Notes: a model not told the origin generated them from the letters alone. Numbered from the stretch's first letter, positions 36,001-42,822 are shown. The stretch: DNA of 64,000 nt from Crocodylus rhombifer (GCA_038503035.1 JAVSML010020371.1:124001-188000), one strand, 5' to 3'. A program made the numbers and translations.

Positions 36001-38842
36001 CTGGGGTCCGCAGGCTGCCTTTCACACGGCCTCTCTTGCAGGTGTGGGATGCCATCGAGGGGACCCTGCGCTGCAGCAATGACGAGGGCCAGTCGGGCAT
36101 CACAGCACTTGTGTTCCTGAACAACAGGTGACTGACCATCTCTGAGGTTTCCCTTGTCTGTCTGCACCCCCCACATCATTTGAAGCCAGCTGTGAGCCCA
36201 GCTGCCAGGATTCACGCTGATGCGGGTCAGGCAGCTGCAGGCTGTGATGACGGGACCCCCCTTTTCTGGCCAGCACATCAGTGTCTCCTGCTGGGTACAA
36301 GAGCTCTCGCACCCCGTCTGGGCATGTTCCCAGCAGCCCTGTCCCCTCATCAGCTCGTGCATCAAAGCTATGGCAAGGGGCATGCAAATGCAGCCAGGGC
36401 AGTATAGCCCTCACTCTGCCTCTGGAGGTGTCTCCAGGCCTGCCCCCACCGTGTACTCACGCGCATGTGCTTTTGTCCACCAGGATCGTGGCTGCCAGGC
36501 TGAACGGCTCCTTGGACTTCTTCTCCCTGGAGACGCGCACGTCCTTCAACCACCTGCAGTTCCGAGGTGAGCGAGTGCCGGGCACGCTGCGCAGCCAAGG
36601 ATGACGTGGGGAGACCGTGGCCTGTCTTCCCCTGCCCCCTCCCATGCTCTCAGCTCATGTGTCCTTGTGCTCAGCATTGCTGCTCAGAAAACACAGGGAG
36701 GCCCCAGGGCCCAGCGCTGAAGATCCCAGTGGTTCCTCTGCACATAGCTAGGGAGGGAGGTGTCCAAAGCTGGCTGGGGGCAGTGCGGTCCCAGCATCGG
36801 CTCTGGAGACTCTGGGGCAGGGTAAGGTATGGGTTGGGGCCTTGCTGCTCGCACACTTGTGTCCTGCTGATCGTCACTGGCAGCTGCTGCTGCAGGAGGG
36901 GGCTGGGGTTGGGACCCCCTGTGGCAGATGGTCCTGGGGTGGTGAGCAGCTGCTGTCTCTGCTTGGCTCGCCGGGGACTCAGCCCTTGGGAAAAACCTGG
37001 CCCAGGGCACGGCCAGTCCAGCTCCAGAAAGGAGGTGCAGTCAACGCTCACTTGCAGCAACACCTGGTAAGAGCAACTGCCGCTTACCAGCAGCACCTCT
37101 CCTGGGCATAGCCCATCCTGAGATGACATATCCTCTAGCAGCAACAACTGCATAAGCGCAACATGGCACCCATGCATTGCTGCTAACAGACCGGGGCTCT
37201 TCTCCATGTCCCCGGCCAGGCGTGGGGAGGGGGAGCGGGAGGCCGGCCCCGGCGTGCGAGGCTGCCGTGACCCGTGTGATTTGCATGTGCCCCCAAGGAA
37301 CGCCCAGCAGGGGCAGCATGCCCTCCTCCCCCGTGTTCAGCAGCAGCGACATCATCCTGTGTCAGCTTACCCACACCGTGTCCTGCGCACACCAGAAGCC
37401 CATCACAGCCCTGAAGGCGGCAGCGGGGCGGCTGGTGACGGGCAGCCAGGACCACACGCTGCGAGTGAGTGCCCTCCACCTGGACCGCGGCCAGTGGGGG
37501 TTGGGACTGATTCTGGGCGGGTAGTTCCCTCCCCACCTCCAGCTAACTCGGGTGTGAAGCCACGTGACTCTGGCCTCACGTGCCCTCCTGCCACGAACCC
37601 CCACCCCACTTAGCTGGGGCTGGGGGATAGGCCTTGCCCCCTCGAAGTCATGGGGGCACTGGGATGCAGGAGATGGGGCGGGTGGATGGGGAAAGGAGCA
37701 GCAAGGCCTCGGGATGGGCTCTGGCAGGGCGGCTCGTGCAGCACGGAGGCTGACGCCGGCTCTGCTCTGACCTGCAGGTGTATCGCCTGGAGGACTCGTG
37801 CTGCTTGTTCACGCTGCAGGGGCACTCGGGAGGCATCACTGCCGTGTACATAGACCAGGTGAGGGGGTGTGGACAGGGGGTGCAGAGTGGGTGGGGGGGC
37901 AGCATCCTGGCTGGAGTGTCGGGGCAGGCGGGGCTGGGCCCCTGGGTCAGTCTTTGGCAGGTAAGTGCTGCTCAGCCCCAGCGGGTGGTCAGCAGCCAGG
38001 CTGGACCCAGCTTTCAGACCTGGCCACAGTGCCCAGGTCCCTTGAAGGCCTGGGTACAAGCCACGTGCCTCGAAGGCCCGGGTGCAAGCTGGGCATGTCT
38101 CACCCAGCCCATGTCCTCGCAGACGATGGTGCTGGCGAGCGGGGGCCAGGACGGTGCCATCTGCCTCTGGGACGTGCTGACGGGAAGCCGCGTCAGCCAC
38201 ATGTACGCCCACCGTGGGGACGTCACCTCCCTCACCTGCACCACGTCCTGCGTCATCAGCAGTGGCCTGGATGACGTCATCAGCATCTGGGACCGCAGCT
38301 CCGGGGCCAAGCTCTACTCGATCCAGCAGGTGGGCAGCCGGTTGCAGCACATGGGTGGGGGGGTCTCGGTCCAGCCGCGGGGAGTGGGAGGGACCTTCTG
38401 GGCCAGGGCGGCCGGTTTCCCGGCAGGGTCCCTGGCTCTTCCTCCACCAGCGGCCTCCGTGCCCATCATACCCCTGCCATCCGCGGCCTTATTGCAGGGC
38501 TGTCTGTCTGTCCCGCATGCTCCTCTGCAGGAGGGGCAGGTGCCGGGGCTGGGGCTAGCTTGTCCCCCTCTAACAGTCCCCCTCTGGCTCCTGCAGGACA
38601 TGGGCTGTGGGTCCAGCCTGGGCGTCATCTCGGACAACCTGCTGGTGACGGGGGGCCAGGGCTGCGTCTCCTTCTGGGACATCGGCTACGGGGACCTGCT
38701 GCAGACCGTCTACCTGGGCAAGAGCAACGAGTCGCAGCCCGCTCGGCAGATCCTGGTGCTGGAGAATGCTGCCATCGTCTGCAACTTCGGCAGCGAGCTC
38801 AGCCTGGTCTACGTGCCCTCCGTGCTGGAGAAGCTGGACTGA
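2932..38842 (+). CDS. SCAP: SCAP, SREBP cleavage-activating protein (21 coding exons, 5'-partial)
   Basis: SCAP is a polytopic ER membrane protein. It binds SREBP through its C-terminal WD40 domain, senses cholesterol through its sterol-sensing domain, and escorts SREBP into COPII vessels to the Golgi for proteolytic activation; high sterol makes it bind INSIG and stay in the ER. Identification is by close match to vertebrate SCAP along its length. Joined exons: 2932-3061, 4747-4904, 10371-10591, 11942-12047, 13968-14140, 14809-14935, 21549-21661, 22687-22781, 28236-28334, 28765-28983, 30178-30605, 31555-31749, 32169-32370, 33814-33929, 34068-34635, 36042-36127, 36484-36566, 37298-37464, 37778-37858, 38123-38329, 38597-38842. 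Phases agree at every junction and give 1,272 complete codons plus stop. The exon with the start codon and first membrane helix was not found and should lie upstream. Visible marks are the YIYF and SIDIRR sterol-sensing motifs, MELADL, and glycosylation sequons NCT, NQT and NIT. All introns are GT-AG except one GC-AG. The exon model is a manual reading without RNA data. Confidence 0.97.
3062..4746 (+). other. SCAP intron S1-S2
   Basis: Ordinary intron sequence with no second gene. Its one striking element is the 21-bp perfect-but-one hairpin at 4238-4289. Confidence 0.7.
4238..4289. repeat. Short perfect-but-one palindrome (21-bp stem, 10-nt loop)
   Basis: Arms 4238-4258 and 4269-4289 pair over 21 positions with one mismatch (A/G, tolerated as G-U in RNA), around a 10-nt loop. 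Pairing does not extend outside the arms. It could be a small hairpin in the SCAP pre-mRNA or a young inverted duplication. No gene is claimed. Confidence 0.75.
4747..4904 (+). CDS. SCAP: SCAP exon S2: luminal loop 1
   Basis: Encodes [15 protein letters not shown] through [11 protein letters not shown] in luminal loop 1. The region is very close to mammalian SCAP. It follows CCACAG and ends on a phase-2 donor, GTAGTT, leaving AG to be completed by the next exon. Confidence 0.96.
5362..5682 (+). mobile_element. Non-autonomous hAT-like MITE copy 1
   Basis: Shares order and sequence with 13540-13845: TAGACTCA near the left end, AAATGCC, TTTTTGACTA, AGAGCAATT, AGATCTCA, then a right end of GGTTGAGCATCATTGG. 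The right end is the reverse complement of a CAGTGATTCTCAACC-type terminal repeat, as in hAT/Charlie elements. No transposase is encoded. Confidence 0.65.
6105..7060 (-). mobile_element. Old CR1-like LINE fragment with reverse-transcriptase remnants
   Basis: The 3' end (about 6105-6200) reads CACAGAAGTTTAGGGCTGG on plus, typical of CR1 tails. Minus-strand translation farther in gives [20 protein letters not shown] near 6483-6542 and SADDT near 6335-6349, where an active element has the xADD catalytic motif. Several stops and frameshifts show it is dead. Confidence 0.7.
9115..9268 (-). mobile_element. CR1 LINE 3' end
   Basis: Plus strand reads GAATCATAGCGTCATAGA then GGACTGGAAGAGACCTCGAG, the reverse complement of a CR1 tail. 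It matches 25020-25140 (opposite orientation) over GTTTTA.GAAGAG.TTAGATTATGG. Confidence 0.75.
9949..10090. repeat. Crocodilian/turtle-type interspersed repeat
   Basis: Contains GTAGCCGTATTGGTCTAG, then TCTTTTATTAGACC, TAGTTGCAAAA, an (AT)n stretch at about 10034-10052, and CATGCTTTTGGGCACA then CACCCTTCATCAGGCA. It is the single-copy counterpart of the inverted pair at 87-290. Confidence 0.65.
10371..10591 (+). CDS. SCAP: SCAP exon S3: luminal loop 1
   Basis: Encodes [14 protein letters not shown] through [13 protein letters not shown]. It is preceded by CTTTCAG and ends at GTGAGA. The strongly conserved [15 protein letters not shown] segment belongs to loop 1, which in mammalian SCAP contacts luminal loop 7 to hold the transport-competent shape. 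Loop 1 also binds cholesterol in that family. Confidence 0.96.
11942..12047 (+). CDS. SCAP: SCAP exon S4: luminal loop 1
   Basis: Completes an Asp codon and encodes [19 protein letters not shown] to a split Arg. The acceptor is TTGGCAG and the donor GTAAGG. The end, around LGLQRYDAR, is less conserved than the rest of the loop. Confidence 0.96.
12470..13185 (-). mobile_element. CR1 LINE, 5'-truncated, about 700 bp
   Basis: Ends at two tandem AATCATAG octamers (12470-12485), the reverse complement of the CR1 tail. Minus-strand frames read [20 protein letters not shown] and [20 protein letters not shown], the CR1 ORF2 C-terminus, with frameshifts between. It is the same subfamily as 40778-42267 and 59825-60478. 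Confidence 0.9.
13540..13845 (+). mobile_element. Non-autonomous hAT-like MITE copy 2
   Basis: Left end CACTGTGTCCTCAACC and right end GGTTGAGAATCCCTGG form an imperfect terminal inverted repeat. The interior matches 5362-5682 in order and orientation. No clear 8-bp target duplication is visible. Confidence 0.65.
13968..14140 (+). CDS. SCAP: SCAP exon S5: end of loop 1 and TM2, start of sterol-sensing domain
   Basis: Encodes the glycosylation sequon NCT, the HVHFKEEIG segment and TM2 ([19 protein letters not shown]). The YIYF motif holds the Tyr known from sterol-resistant mutants (Tyr298 in mammalian numbering), and it is intact here. The donor is GTAGGT, and the Arg codon is split C|GA. 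Confidence 0.97.
14809..14935 (+). CDS. SCAP: SCAP exon S6: TM3 of sterol-sensing domain
   Basis: Encodes [20 protein letters not shown] and then [18 protein letters not shown]. As far as I can recall it, this exon matches the human protein almost residue for residue. It includes the Leu position known from a sterol-resistant mutant (Leu315). The donor is GTATGT, and the Gly codon is split GG|G. Confidence 0.97.
16600..16710 (-). repeat. MIR-like SINE fragment
   Basis: Plus strand reads CCCCATTTTACAGATGAGAA then GGCTAAGGCCCAGA, the reverse complement of the MIR core (CTCATCTGTAAAATGGGG type). It is an ancient SINE shared among amniotes. Confidence 0.65.
19312..19480 (-). mobile_element. Degraded CR1 3' fragment
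   Basis: Shares CAGGCTGGCAGGGCCCACAG, CCTGTCTGAAACATCCCAGA and CAAGTG with the CR1 tail at 29676-29850 (TCTAAACCATCCCAGACAAG). It lacks the terminal ATTCTATGA repeat. Confidence 0.5.
21549..21661 (+). CDS. SCAP: SCAP exon S7: TM4 of sterol-sensing domain
   Basis: Encodes [20 protein letters not shown] and the following [17 protein letters not shown]. The acceptor is CCCCCAG and the donor GTATTT. It follows the longest SCAP intron in the window (6.6 kb). Confidence 0.97.
22505..22640 (-). repeat. MIR-like SINE fragment
   Basis: Plus strand reads AATAATCCCCATTTCACAGG then GACTAAGGCCCAGAG and AGAACCCAGGAG, in the order of an antisense MIR. It ends about 45 bp before SCAP exon S8. Confidence 0.65.
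22687..22781 (+). CDS. SCAP: SCAP exon S8: TM5 of sterol-sensing domain
   Basis: Encodes [20 protein letters not shown] followed by [12 protein letters not shown]. The acceptor is CTCCAG and the donor GTGCGT. Confidence 0.97.
24285..24420 (-). repeat. MIR-like SINE fragment
   Basis: Plus strand reads TACAAAGGTGGGCATTACTA then TCCCCCTTTCACAG, GAGAGACTGAG and GGAACTGAGATCTC, the usual order of an antisense MIR with its GAACCCAGGTCT-type end. Confidence 0.7.
25020..25140 (+). mobile_element. CR1 LINE 3' end
   Basis: Plus strand reads GTTTAGATTATGGATTTG then GGACTAGATGTGACCTCTG and CCCACTCCTCTATGG. It is the sense-oriented relative of 9115-9268. Confidence 0.7.
27983..28180 (-). mobile_element. 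CR1-like LINE 3' fragment
   Basis: Plus strand reads TGGGGCTGGAAGGGACCTTG then GATCATCAGGTCCAGCC, and continues into TTGAAGATTTCCAGGGTAGG. It ends about 50 bp upstream of SCAP exon S9. Confidence 0.7.
28236..28334 (+). CDS. SCAP: SCAP exon S9: TM6 and first part of MELADL signal
   Basis: Encodes [20 protein letters not shown] and then [13 protein letters not shown]. It contains the Asp of SIDIRR (Asp443 in mammalian numbering, where Asn gives sterol resistance). The exon ends exactly between the Glu and Leu codons of MELADL. The donor is the weaker GTTGGT, directly followed by a G-rich intron start. Confidence 0.96.
28765..28983 (+). CDS. SCAP: SCAP exon S10: rest of MELADL and cytosolic loop 6
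   Basis: Starts with LADL, completing the MELADL Sec24-binding (COPII) signal. It continues through [12 protein letters not shown] to [19 protein letters not shown] and RLAQRLIM. Loop 6 is where sterol-driven INSIG binding hides MELADL in mammals. The acceptor is TTCACAG and the donor GTACAT. Confidence 0.97.
29493..29648. repeat. 120-bp segment inverted-duplicated with 33564-33683, flanked by 13-bp direct repeats
   Basis: Positions 29514-29633 are the reverse complement of 33564-33683 over 120 bp with three differences and no gap by eye. The copy here is bracketed by TGTGTACACAGGG at 29493-29505 and 29636-29648, which could be a target-site duplication. A related ACACAGGGG sits just upstream at 29482, so a local tandem origin is possible. 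Confidence 0.8.
29676..29850 (-). mobile_element. CR1 LINE 3' end
   Basis: Plus strand reads ATCACAGAATCACAG, then GGCCTTCTGGAGGTCACATC and ATCCCTGTCTAAACCATCCC, a CR1 tail in reverse orientation inside SCAP intron S10-S11. Confidence 0.8.
30178..30605 (+). CDS. SCAP: SCAP exon S11: TM7 and luminal loop 7, ending at a GC donor
   Basis: Encodes [20 protein letters not shown] (TM7), a long variable luminal loop with the sequon NQT, and the conserved end [20 protein letters not shown] then YYNITLAKR with sequon NIT. The middle of the loop (around [19 protein letters not shown]) is longer than I recall for human. The 5' splice site reads AAGAG|GCAAGT, a GC donor. Using it rebuilds the conserved AKRYIS junction exactly. 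Confidence 0.95.
31555..31749 (+). CDS. SCAP: SCAP exon S12: luminal loop 7
   Basis: Encodes [20 protein letters not shown] followed by a variable stretch, ending HRDVTLYQ. The acceptor is TTGCAG. The donor is CCA|GTAAAG, splitting a Gln codon. Confidence 0.95.
32169..32370 (+). CDS. SCAP: SCAP exon S13: TM8 and juxtamembrane cytosolic segment
   Basis: Encodes TM8 ([20 protein letters not shown]), a basic stretch (TRRKRGD) and the conserved [20 protein letters not shown] to RGHLM. This joins the membrane domain to the WD40 domain. The acceptor is CACCAG and the donor GTAGGT. Confidence 0.97.
32709..33215. repeat. Cluster of tRNA-like (SINE-type) remnants
   Basis: At 32715-32765 plus there is an A-box-like CAGCTCAGCGGCC and a B-box-like AGGTTCTGGGTTT, separated by AAAGCACTTGCCTGGAAAG. 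On minus, 33160-33205 reads GGGCTCAGTGTACTTGCCTG then AAAGCTGGAAGCTCTGGG. A third TAGCTCAGTGAGG is at 32953. Promoter boxes and spacing are tRNA-like, but the clover leaf is broken, so these are most likely tRNA-derived SINE pieces. Confidence 0.45.
33564..33683. repeat. Second copy of the 120-bp inverted duplication
   Basis: Plus-strand partner of 29514-29633. It lies in SCAP intron S13-S14, 130 bp before exon S14. No flanking direct repeats are obvious here, so this copy may be the source, or both may be members of an unrecognised repeat family. Confidence 0.75.
33814..33929 (+). CDS. SCAP: SCAP exon S14: first WD40 repeat
   Basis: Encodes [20 protein letters not shown] then [19 protein letters not shown]. 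This is a WD40 blade with the expected VWDAQTG core. The acceptor is TTCTCAG and the donor GTACGT. The following intron is only 138 bp and is open in frame. Confidence 0.96.
34068..34635 (+). CDS. SCAP: SCAP exon S15: variable insert and next WD40 strands
   Basis: Encodes a 189-residue, partly disordered insert within the WD40 domain. Conserved islands are [18 protein letters not shown] and [14 protein letters not shown] to SNGKLE. Between them the sequence is Ser- and Gly-rich and differs from what I recall of mammalian SCAP. The acceptor is TTTCAG and the donor GTAAGG. Confidence 0.95.
34636..36041 (+). other. SCAP intron S15-S16
   Basis: Begins with the CR1 tail at 34790-35182. From 35,190 to 35,800 the base composition becomes distinctly AT-rich compared with the surrounding GC-rich gene end, with no feature recognised. 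Confidence 0.6.
34790..35182 (+). mobile_element. CR1 LINE 3' end, about 390 bp
   Basis: Plus-strand frame reads [20 protein letters not shown] then [20 protein letters not shown] and DKALAGMM, the CR1 ORF2 C-terminus. This is followed by the 3' tail to CTCTGGTTCC. It is the same subfamily as 45318-45600, 42823-43005 and 62229-62375. Confidence 0.9.
36042..36127 (+). CDS. SCAP: SCAP exon S16: WD40 domain
   Basis: Encodes [20 protein letters not shown] and then TALVFLNN plus a split Arg. The acceptor is TTGCAG and the donor GTGACT. Confidence 0.96.
36484..36566 (+). CDS. SCAP: SCAP exon S17: WD40 domain
   Basis: Encodes [20 protein letters not shown] and then FNHLQFR plus a split Gly. This is nearly identical to mammalian SCAP in its first half. 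The acceptor is CACCAG and the donor GTGAGC. Confidence 0.96.
37298..37464 (+). CDS. SCAP: SCAP exon S18: WD40 domain
   Basis: Encodes a short Ser-rich linker ([17 protein letters not shown]) and the blade [20 protein letters not shown] to DHTLR. The acceptor is CCCAAG and the donor GTGAGT. Confidence 0.96.
37778..37858 (+). CDS. SCAP: SCAP exon S19: WD40 repeat
   Basis: Encodes [20 protein letters not shown] and then TAVYIDQ. The acceptor is CTGCAG and the donor GTGAGG. The reading frame stays open through the next intron. Confidence 0.96.
38123..38329 (+). CDS. SCAP: SCAP exon S20: WD40 repeats
   Basis: Encodes [20 protein letters not shown], then [20 protein letters not shown] and [17 protein letters not shown]. 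There are two classical blades with LWD and IWD endings. The acceptor is TCGCAG and the donor GTGGGC. Confidence 0.97.
38597..38842 (+). CDS. SCAP: SCAP exon S21: last WD40 blades and stop
   Basis: Encodes [20 protein letters not shown], the [19 protein letters not shown] blade, [20 protein letters not shown] and the C-terminus LEKLD, followed by TGA at 38840-38842. The C-terminus matches mammalian SCAP. The acceptor is CTGCAG. Confidence 0.97.
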   Translation, partial: DMGCGSSLGVISDNLLVTGGQGCVSFWDIGYGDLLQTVYLGKSNESQPARQILVLENAAIVCNFGSELSLVYVPSVLEKLD

Positions 38843-39390
38843 GCAGGGCAGGGCGGCTGTGGGGGCAGGGGAGGCAGCACGTGGGCTGGTGGCGGAGCCC
38901 GCGTGCAGGTCTCCATCGCCCCTAGGCTCACCCCAGCCAGGGCTCCACACCCCGGGGACCAGCTGCCTTCCAGCTGGGGCATGTGGGAGGTGTGGGGGTG
39001 TCACCCCAAGGAGAAGAGGAGCAGGCCCAGTGCGCAACGGCTGTGGGGCCCTCCCTCGTGCTGGCCCAGCACGGCCGGGACCGTCCTGGGCACCCGGTGC
39101 TCCCTGCCCCCGGGGCAGTGGAGCACGCCTGGCCCGGGAGCTGCTGCCCAGAGCACTGGGGCCCCCAAAGCACATGCAACGCACCCCAGGGCCCCAAGTG
39201 GCCCCGATGGGGCTGGGACTGTTCCTCTGCAGCCGGCGGGGGGGCCTACTCCCTGGGGTTCCCGGCAGCCTCCTCAGGCGGCCGGGGGGTGGCAGAGGGG
39301 CACAGCAGCCAGGCCCGCTCCTCGGAGGGGTTAGCTCTCAGGGACCCCCGAGGAGCGGCCGGGCCAGGCCCCGCGCTGCAGCCTCGCCTG

Positions 39391-39424
39391 CCTTATTTAT
39401 ATGCTGTACATATTTATTTATTGG
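39391..39424 (+). promoter_or_regulatory. AU-rich patch with overlapping ATTTA motifs in SCAP 3' UTR
   Basis: A short AT-rich island inside otherwise very GC-rich 3' UTR. It includes TTATTTAT and TATTTATTTATT, which fit the nonamer-like core of AU-rich elements that bind mRNA-stability proteins. A regulatory role is inference; the sequence shows only the motif and its contrast with the surroundings. Confidence 0.45.
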
Positions 39425-40192
39425 CGGGGCGAGGGGGCGCCTGCCGTACACACCAAAGCACCCGGCTCCTGCAGGCCGGGCCCTCGCTCAGCCGAGTGGC
39501 CTGCGCCCTGCCCCGGGGGCCGGCGTGCGCACACGACACGACAGGGCTGTAACTTACCCAGCTGAGAGCCGGGTCCTGGCCTGGAGCACTGGGGGCGCTG
39601 AGCCCGCAGCCCCCGGGGCTGGGAGCAGGCACGTGGGCGCTGGGCAGCTCCAGCTGCGCGATGCCGCACGTGCCCCAGCCCGCAGCTGCAGGCTCCCAGC
39701 GACTGTCGTGTGTCCCCACGGCCCGGCTGGGGCAGAGCGGAGCCGCACGCCCCGGGCCTGCCTGGTGGGAGCGCGGGGGGCAGCAGAGGCGGCCACTGGG
39801 CAGCAACGGGCAAGGCCCCGGCTGCAAGCGCTGGCACCAGCATGAGGTCCTGGCCTGGTGGGGAGGGAGGTGCCAGGGAGCTGGTGCAGCCCACGGGGCC
39901 GGCGGGGTGGGGCAGGGCTGGCGCTGAAGTACAGCAACACAGCGGTGTTAACGGTTAGCCCCGCGCCGCCCAGACCAGAGCCCACCCGTGGGGGTCATCT
40001 GAGCGAGGTGGGGGCAGCCAGCTGGGTCTGCTCGCAAACCCGGGCGCCCGCGCAGGTCCCTGCCCGCTGTGCCCCCACCCCCCCTCGTCCGTCTGCACCA
40101 CGCCGCGGGTGGCCTTACCCCGCTGTACGCTTTGTACTGTACAGGGGAAGCTTTTTGTACCGGACTGTGTTTTATAACGTGTACAGACACGC

Positions 40193-40198
40193 AGTAAA
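40193..40198 (+). terminator. SCAP: Likely SCAP poly(A) signal AGTAAA
   Basis: AGTAAA is a common variant hexamer. It follows a T-rich, TGTA-containing stretch (40139-40185) that resembles UGUA upstream elements, and is the only good signal before the repeat-filled spacer. Confidence 0.6.
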
Positions 40199-40777
40199 CG
40201 GCACTAACTCGGCTGCGCCTGCGCCCGCACCGGGGGGGATGCGCCAGCCCTGTGTGGGGGGACCGGGCAGGGAGGTGTCCGGGCTTAAGGGACGTGGGAG
40301 CTGCCACGTACTGGCCCAGACCCTGGGTCCCTCCTGCCCTGTGTCCCGTGGTGGCACAGGGAGGGTGCTGGATGGGAGAGCCACCAGGGCTGACGAGGGC
40401 TTTTCCCTCTTCCTCTCCCACTTGCAGCCTCGAGGGTCTGATTCAGGGGTTGTGCCCTACAATGCCCCCCAGGCAGGGCCCATCCTGGCCTCTCCAACAC
40501 CACGTGGGCGCATCAGGCTGTCACGGGCCCTTACGAGGCTCTTTGGCCCCTGCACGCTGGGCGGTTTCGTCCCCAGTGGAGGGAGCTGGAGCTGGGCGGT
40601 CCTGGCCTCCCCAAGCAGGAGGTGCCTGAGGCCAGCGGGGCCTGAGAGGGACCTTCAGAGCTGGGGAGCAACCACGGGACGCCAGCGATTTGCCAGGGGT
40701 GTCCGGATGGCTGCAGCCGTGCTGCCACAGGCAAGCCGAGCTCCAGCGCGGCACGGGTGTCCGCCATGGAGCTCATA

Positions 40778-42267
40778 GTCGTAGAAGTCGGGTCGAAGGG
40801 ACCTTGGAGATCTTCAAGTCCAACCCCCGCCTGGGCAGGAGAAACGCTGGGCTCAAATGACTCCAGCCAGGTCGGCATCAAGCCTCTTCTTAAAGCCCCC
40901 CAGGGTAGGGGCCAGCACCGCTTCCCTTGGAAGTCGGTTCCAGCTCCTAGCCGCCCCGACCGGGAAGTTGTTACGGATGTCTGATCTAAACCTCCTCTCC
41001 AGCAGCTTGTGGCCGTTATTCCTTGTTATGGGGGGGGTGCTGGGGAAACAGTATCTCCCCCAAACCCTTCTGGTCCCCCCTCGTGAGTTTATAGATGGTC
41101 ACCAGGTCCCCCCTCAGCCTTCGCTTGTGGAGGCTGAACAGGTTCAGGTCCCGCAGCCTCTCCCCGTAGGGCCTGCCCTGCTGCCCCCGACCATGCGAGT
41201 GGCCTCCTCTGGACCCTCTCCATGTTGTCCACATCCCTCCTGAAGTGCGGCGCCCAGAACTGGACACAGGACTCCAGCTGCGGCCTGACCAGTGCCGCGT
41301 GGAGGGGGAGGATCACCTCCCTGGCCCTGCTCGAGATGCATCTGTGGATGCACGACAAGGTGCGGTTAGCCCTGCCAACCGTGACCTCGCATTGTTGGCC
41401 CAAGTTCATCTAGGAGTCAGTAATGACTCCCACATCCCTTTCTGCCTCTGTGCTCTCTAGAGGGGAGGTTCCCATCTTATAAGTGTGCTGCTGGTTACTA
41501 CTGCCCACGTGCAGCACCCTGCACTTGTCAGTATTGAAACACATCCTGTTTTCATTACCCCACCCCTGCAACCTATCCAGATCTTGCTGCAGTCTTTCCC
41601 TCCGTACTAGTGCGCTCGCCTTGCCCCACATTTTGGTATCATCAGCAAATTTAAACAGGTTGCTTTTCACCCCATCATCCAAATCGCTGATGAAGCAATT
41701 GAACATCGCAGGCCCCAGGACCGAGCCCTGGGGGGCTCCGCTGCCCACCTCCCCCCAGGTCGAATATGATCTGTCCACCACCACCCTCTGAGTCCTACCC
41801 TTCAGCCAATCTGCAGTCCATCTGACTGTGTAGGCATCAGTGCCACAATCTCCTAGTTTTTTAATGAGGATGGGGTGGGAGCCGGTGTCAGAGGCCTTGC
41901 TGAAGTCCAGAACGACTACGTCCACAGTGATACCTGCATCCAAGGCTTTTGTGACCTGGTCATAAAAGGCAATCAGGTTGGTCTGACCCGACCTGCCCTT
42001 AATGAAACCGTGCTGGTTGCCCTCGAGCATCATCCCTGAAGCCGGCCCATCGCAGATGTGCTCCTTGAGGATCTTCTCAAAGAGTTTCCCTAAGTTTGAG
42101 GTAAAACTGATGGGCCTATAGTTGCCTGGGTCCTCCCTCCTCCCTTTTTTAAAGATGGGGACCATGTTGGCTATCTTCCAGTCATCCGGCACCTGGCCTG
42201 AGCACCATGCGTGCTCATAAAGCCGTGCCAAGGGCCCTGCGATAACCCCAGCTAGCTCCCTCCGCAC
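40778..42267 (-). mobile_element. CR1 LINE, 1.5 kb, reverse-transcriptase frame nearly intact
   Basis: The minus-strand frame from 42267 to 41413 is open for 285 codons and reads WKIANMVPIFKKGRREDPGN, YRPISFTSNLGKLFEKI, VVVLDFSKASDT, GAPQGSVLGPAMFN and FKFADDTK, the fingers-to-palm motifs of a CR1 reverse transcriptase including the ADD catalytic pair. An in-frame TAG at 41410-41412 is followed directly by 107 more open codons, then a frameshift near 41190. The 3' end is at the GTCGTAGAAGTCGGGTC tail. It is 5'-truncated, with no endonuclease seen. Confidence 0.92.
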
Positions 42268-42822
42268 CCTGGGCTACCGCGGGGTAGCTGGGAGCTTGTC
42301 CCTCAGCGGCAGGACAAGAGCGGGGCCATGTCAGCCCACTGCCCCCTGCGTTAGCGGCTCATCCTGAAGGCCCCAGAGTCCTTGATACTAGAGCGGGGGC
42401 AAGAGCCGGCTTGTGGCGGGGCAGCAAGCTGAAGCCACTGAGGTGCAGCAGGATCTGGGTGATGGGGACGTGTCGGAGATGCCTGTGGGGGGCAATGAAA
42501 ATGGTTGCGGTGCCGGGGGACACGAGGACATCAGGAACTGGCAGGTCACGCACTTCGCCCCGACCCCCCTAAGGAAAGCCGCCCCCGTGGTCAGGCCAAC
42601 CGAGTGTGAACCTCGGCTCCTCCCCGGGCCTGGAGGTGAACGCCACGCAGTGTCCAGCTCGTCCATGCTCACGGGCTGCTTCTCTCGTGCCCTGCTGAGT
42701 CCCCCAGGCGCAGCCCCTTGCGCTGGCCTGCTTCGAACCCTCTGACGGCCCAGGCCCTGGGGCAGGTGCTGGGGAAGGCACTGCATGCTGACTGGTGCGA
42801 AAAGCAGGACCAGCCCCAACTA

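Larger units (their letters stand above)
38843..40215 (+). other. SCAP: SCAP 3' UTR (end inferred)
   Basis: This GC-rich stretch follows the SCAP stop codon and has no conserved coding content. It contains an isolated AT-rich patch near 39391-39424 and ends a little after the AGTAAA at 40193-40198. From about 39,340 to 40,230 it is dense in CpG, which suggests a CpG island at the 3' end. The 3' boundary is inferred from the signal alone. Confidence 0.7.

Noticed and set aside
38766..39845. 359-codon plus-strand ORF over the SCAP stop codon and 3' UTR
   Set aside because: Alternative frame of the last SCAP exon extended through CpG-rich UTR; no homology recognised.
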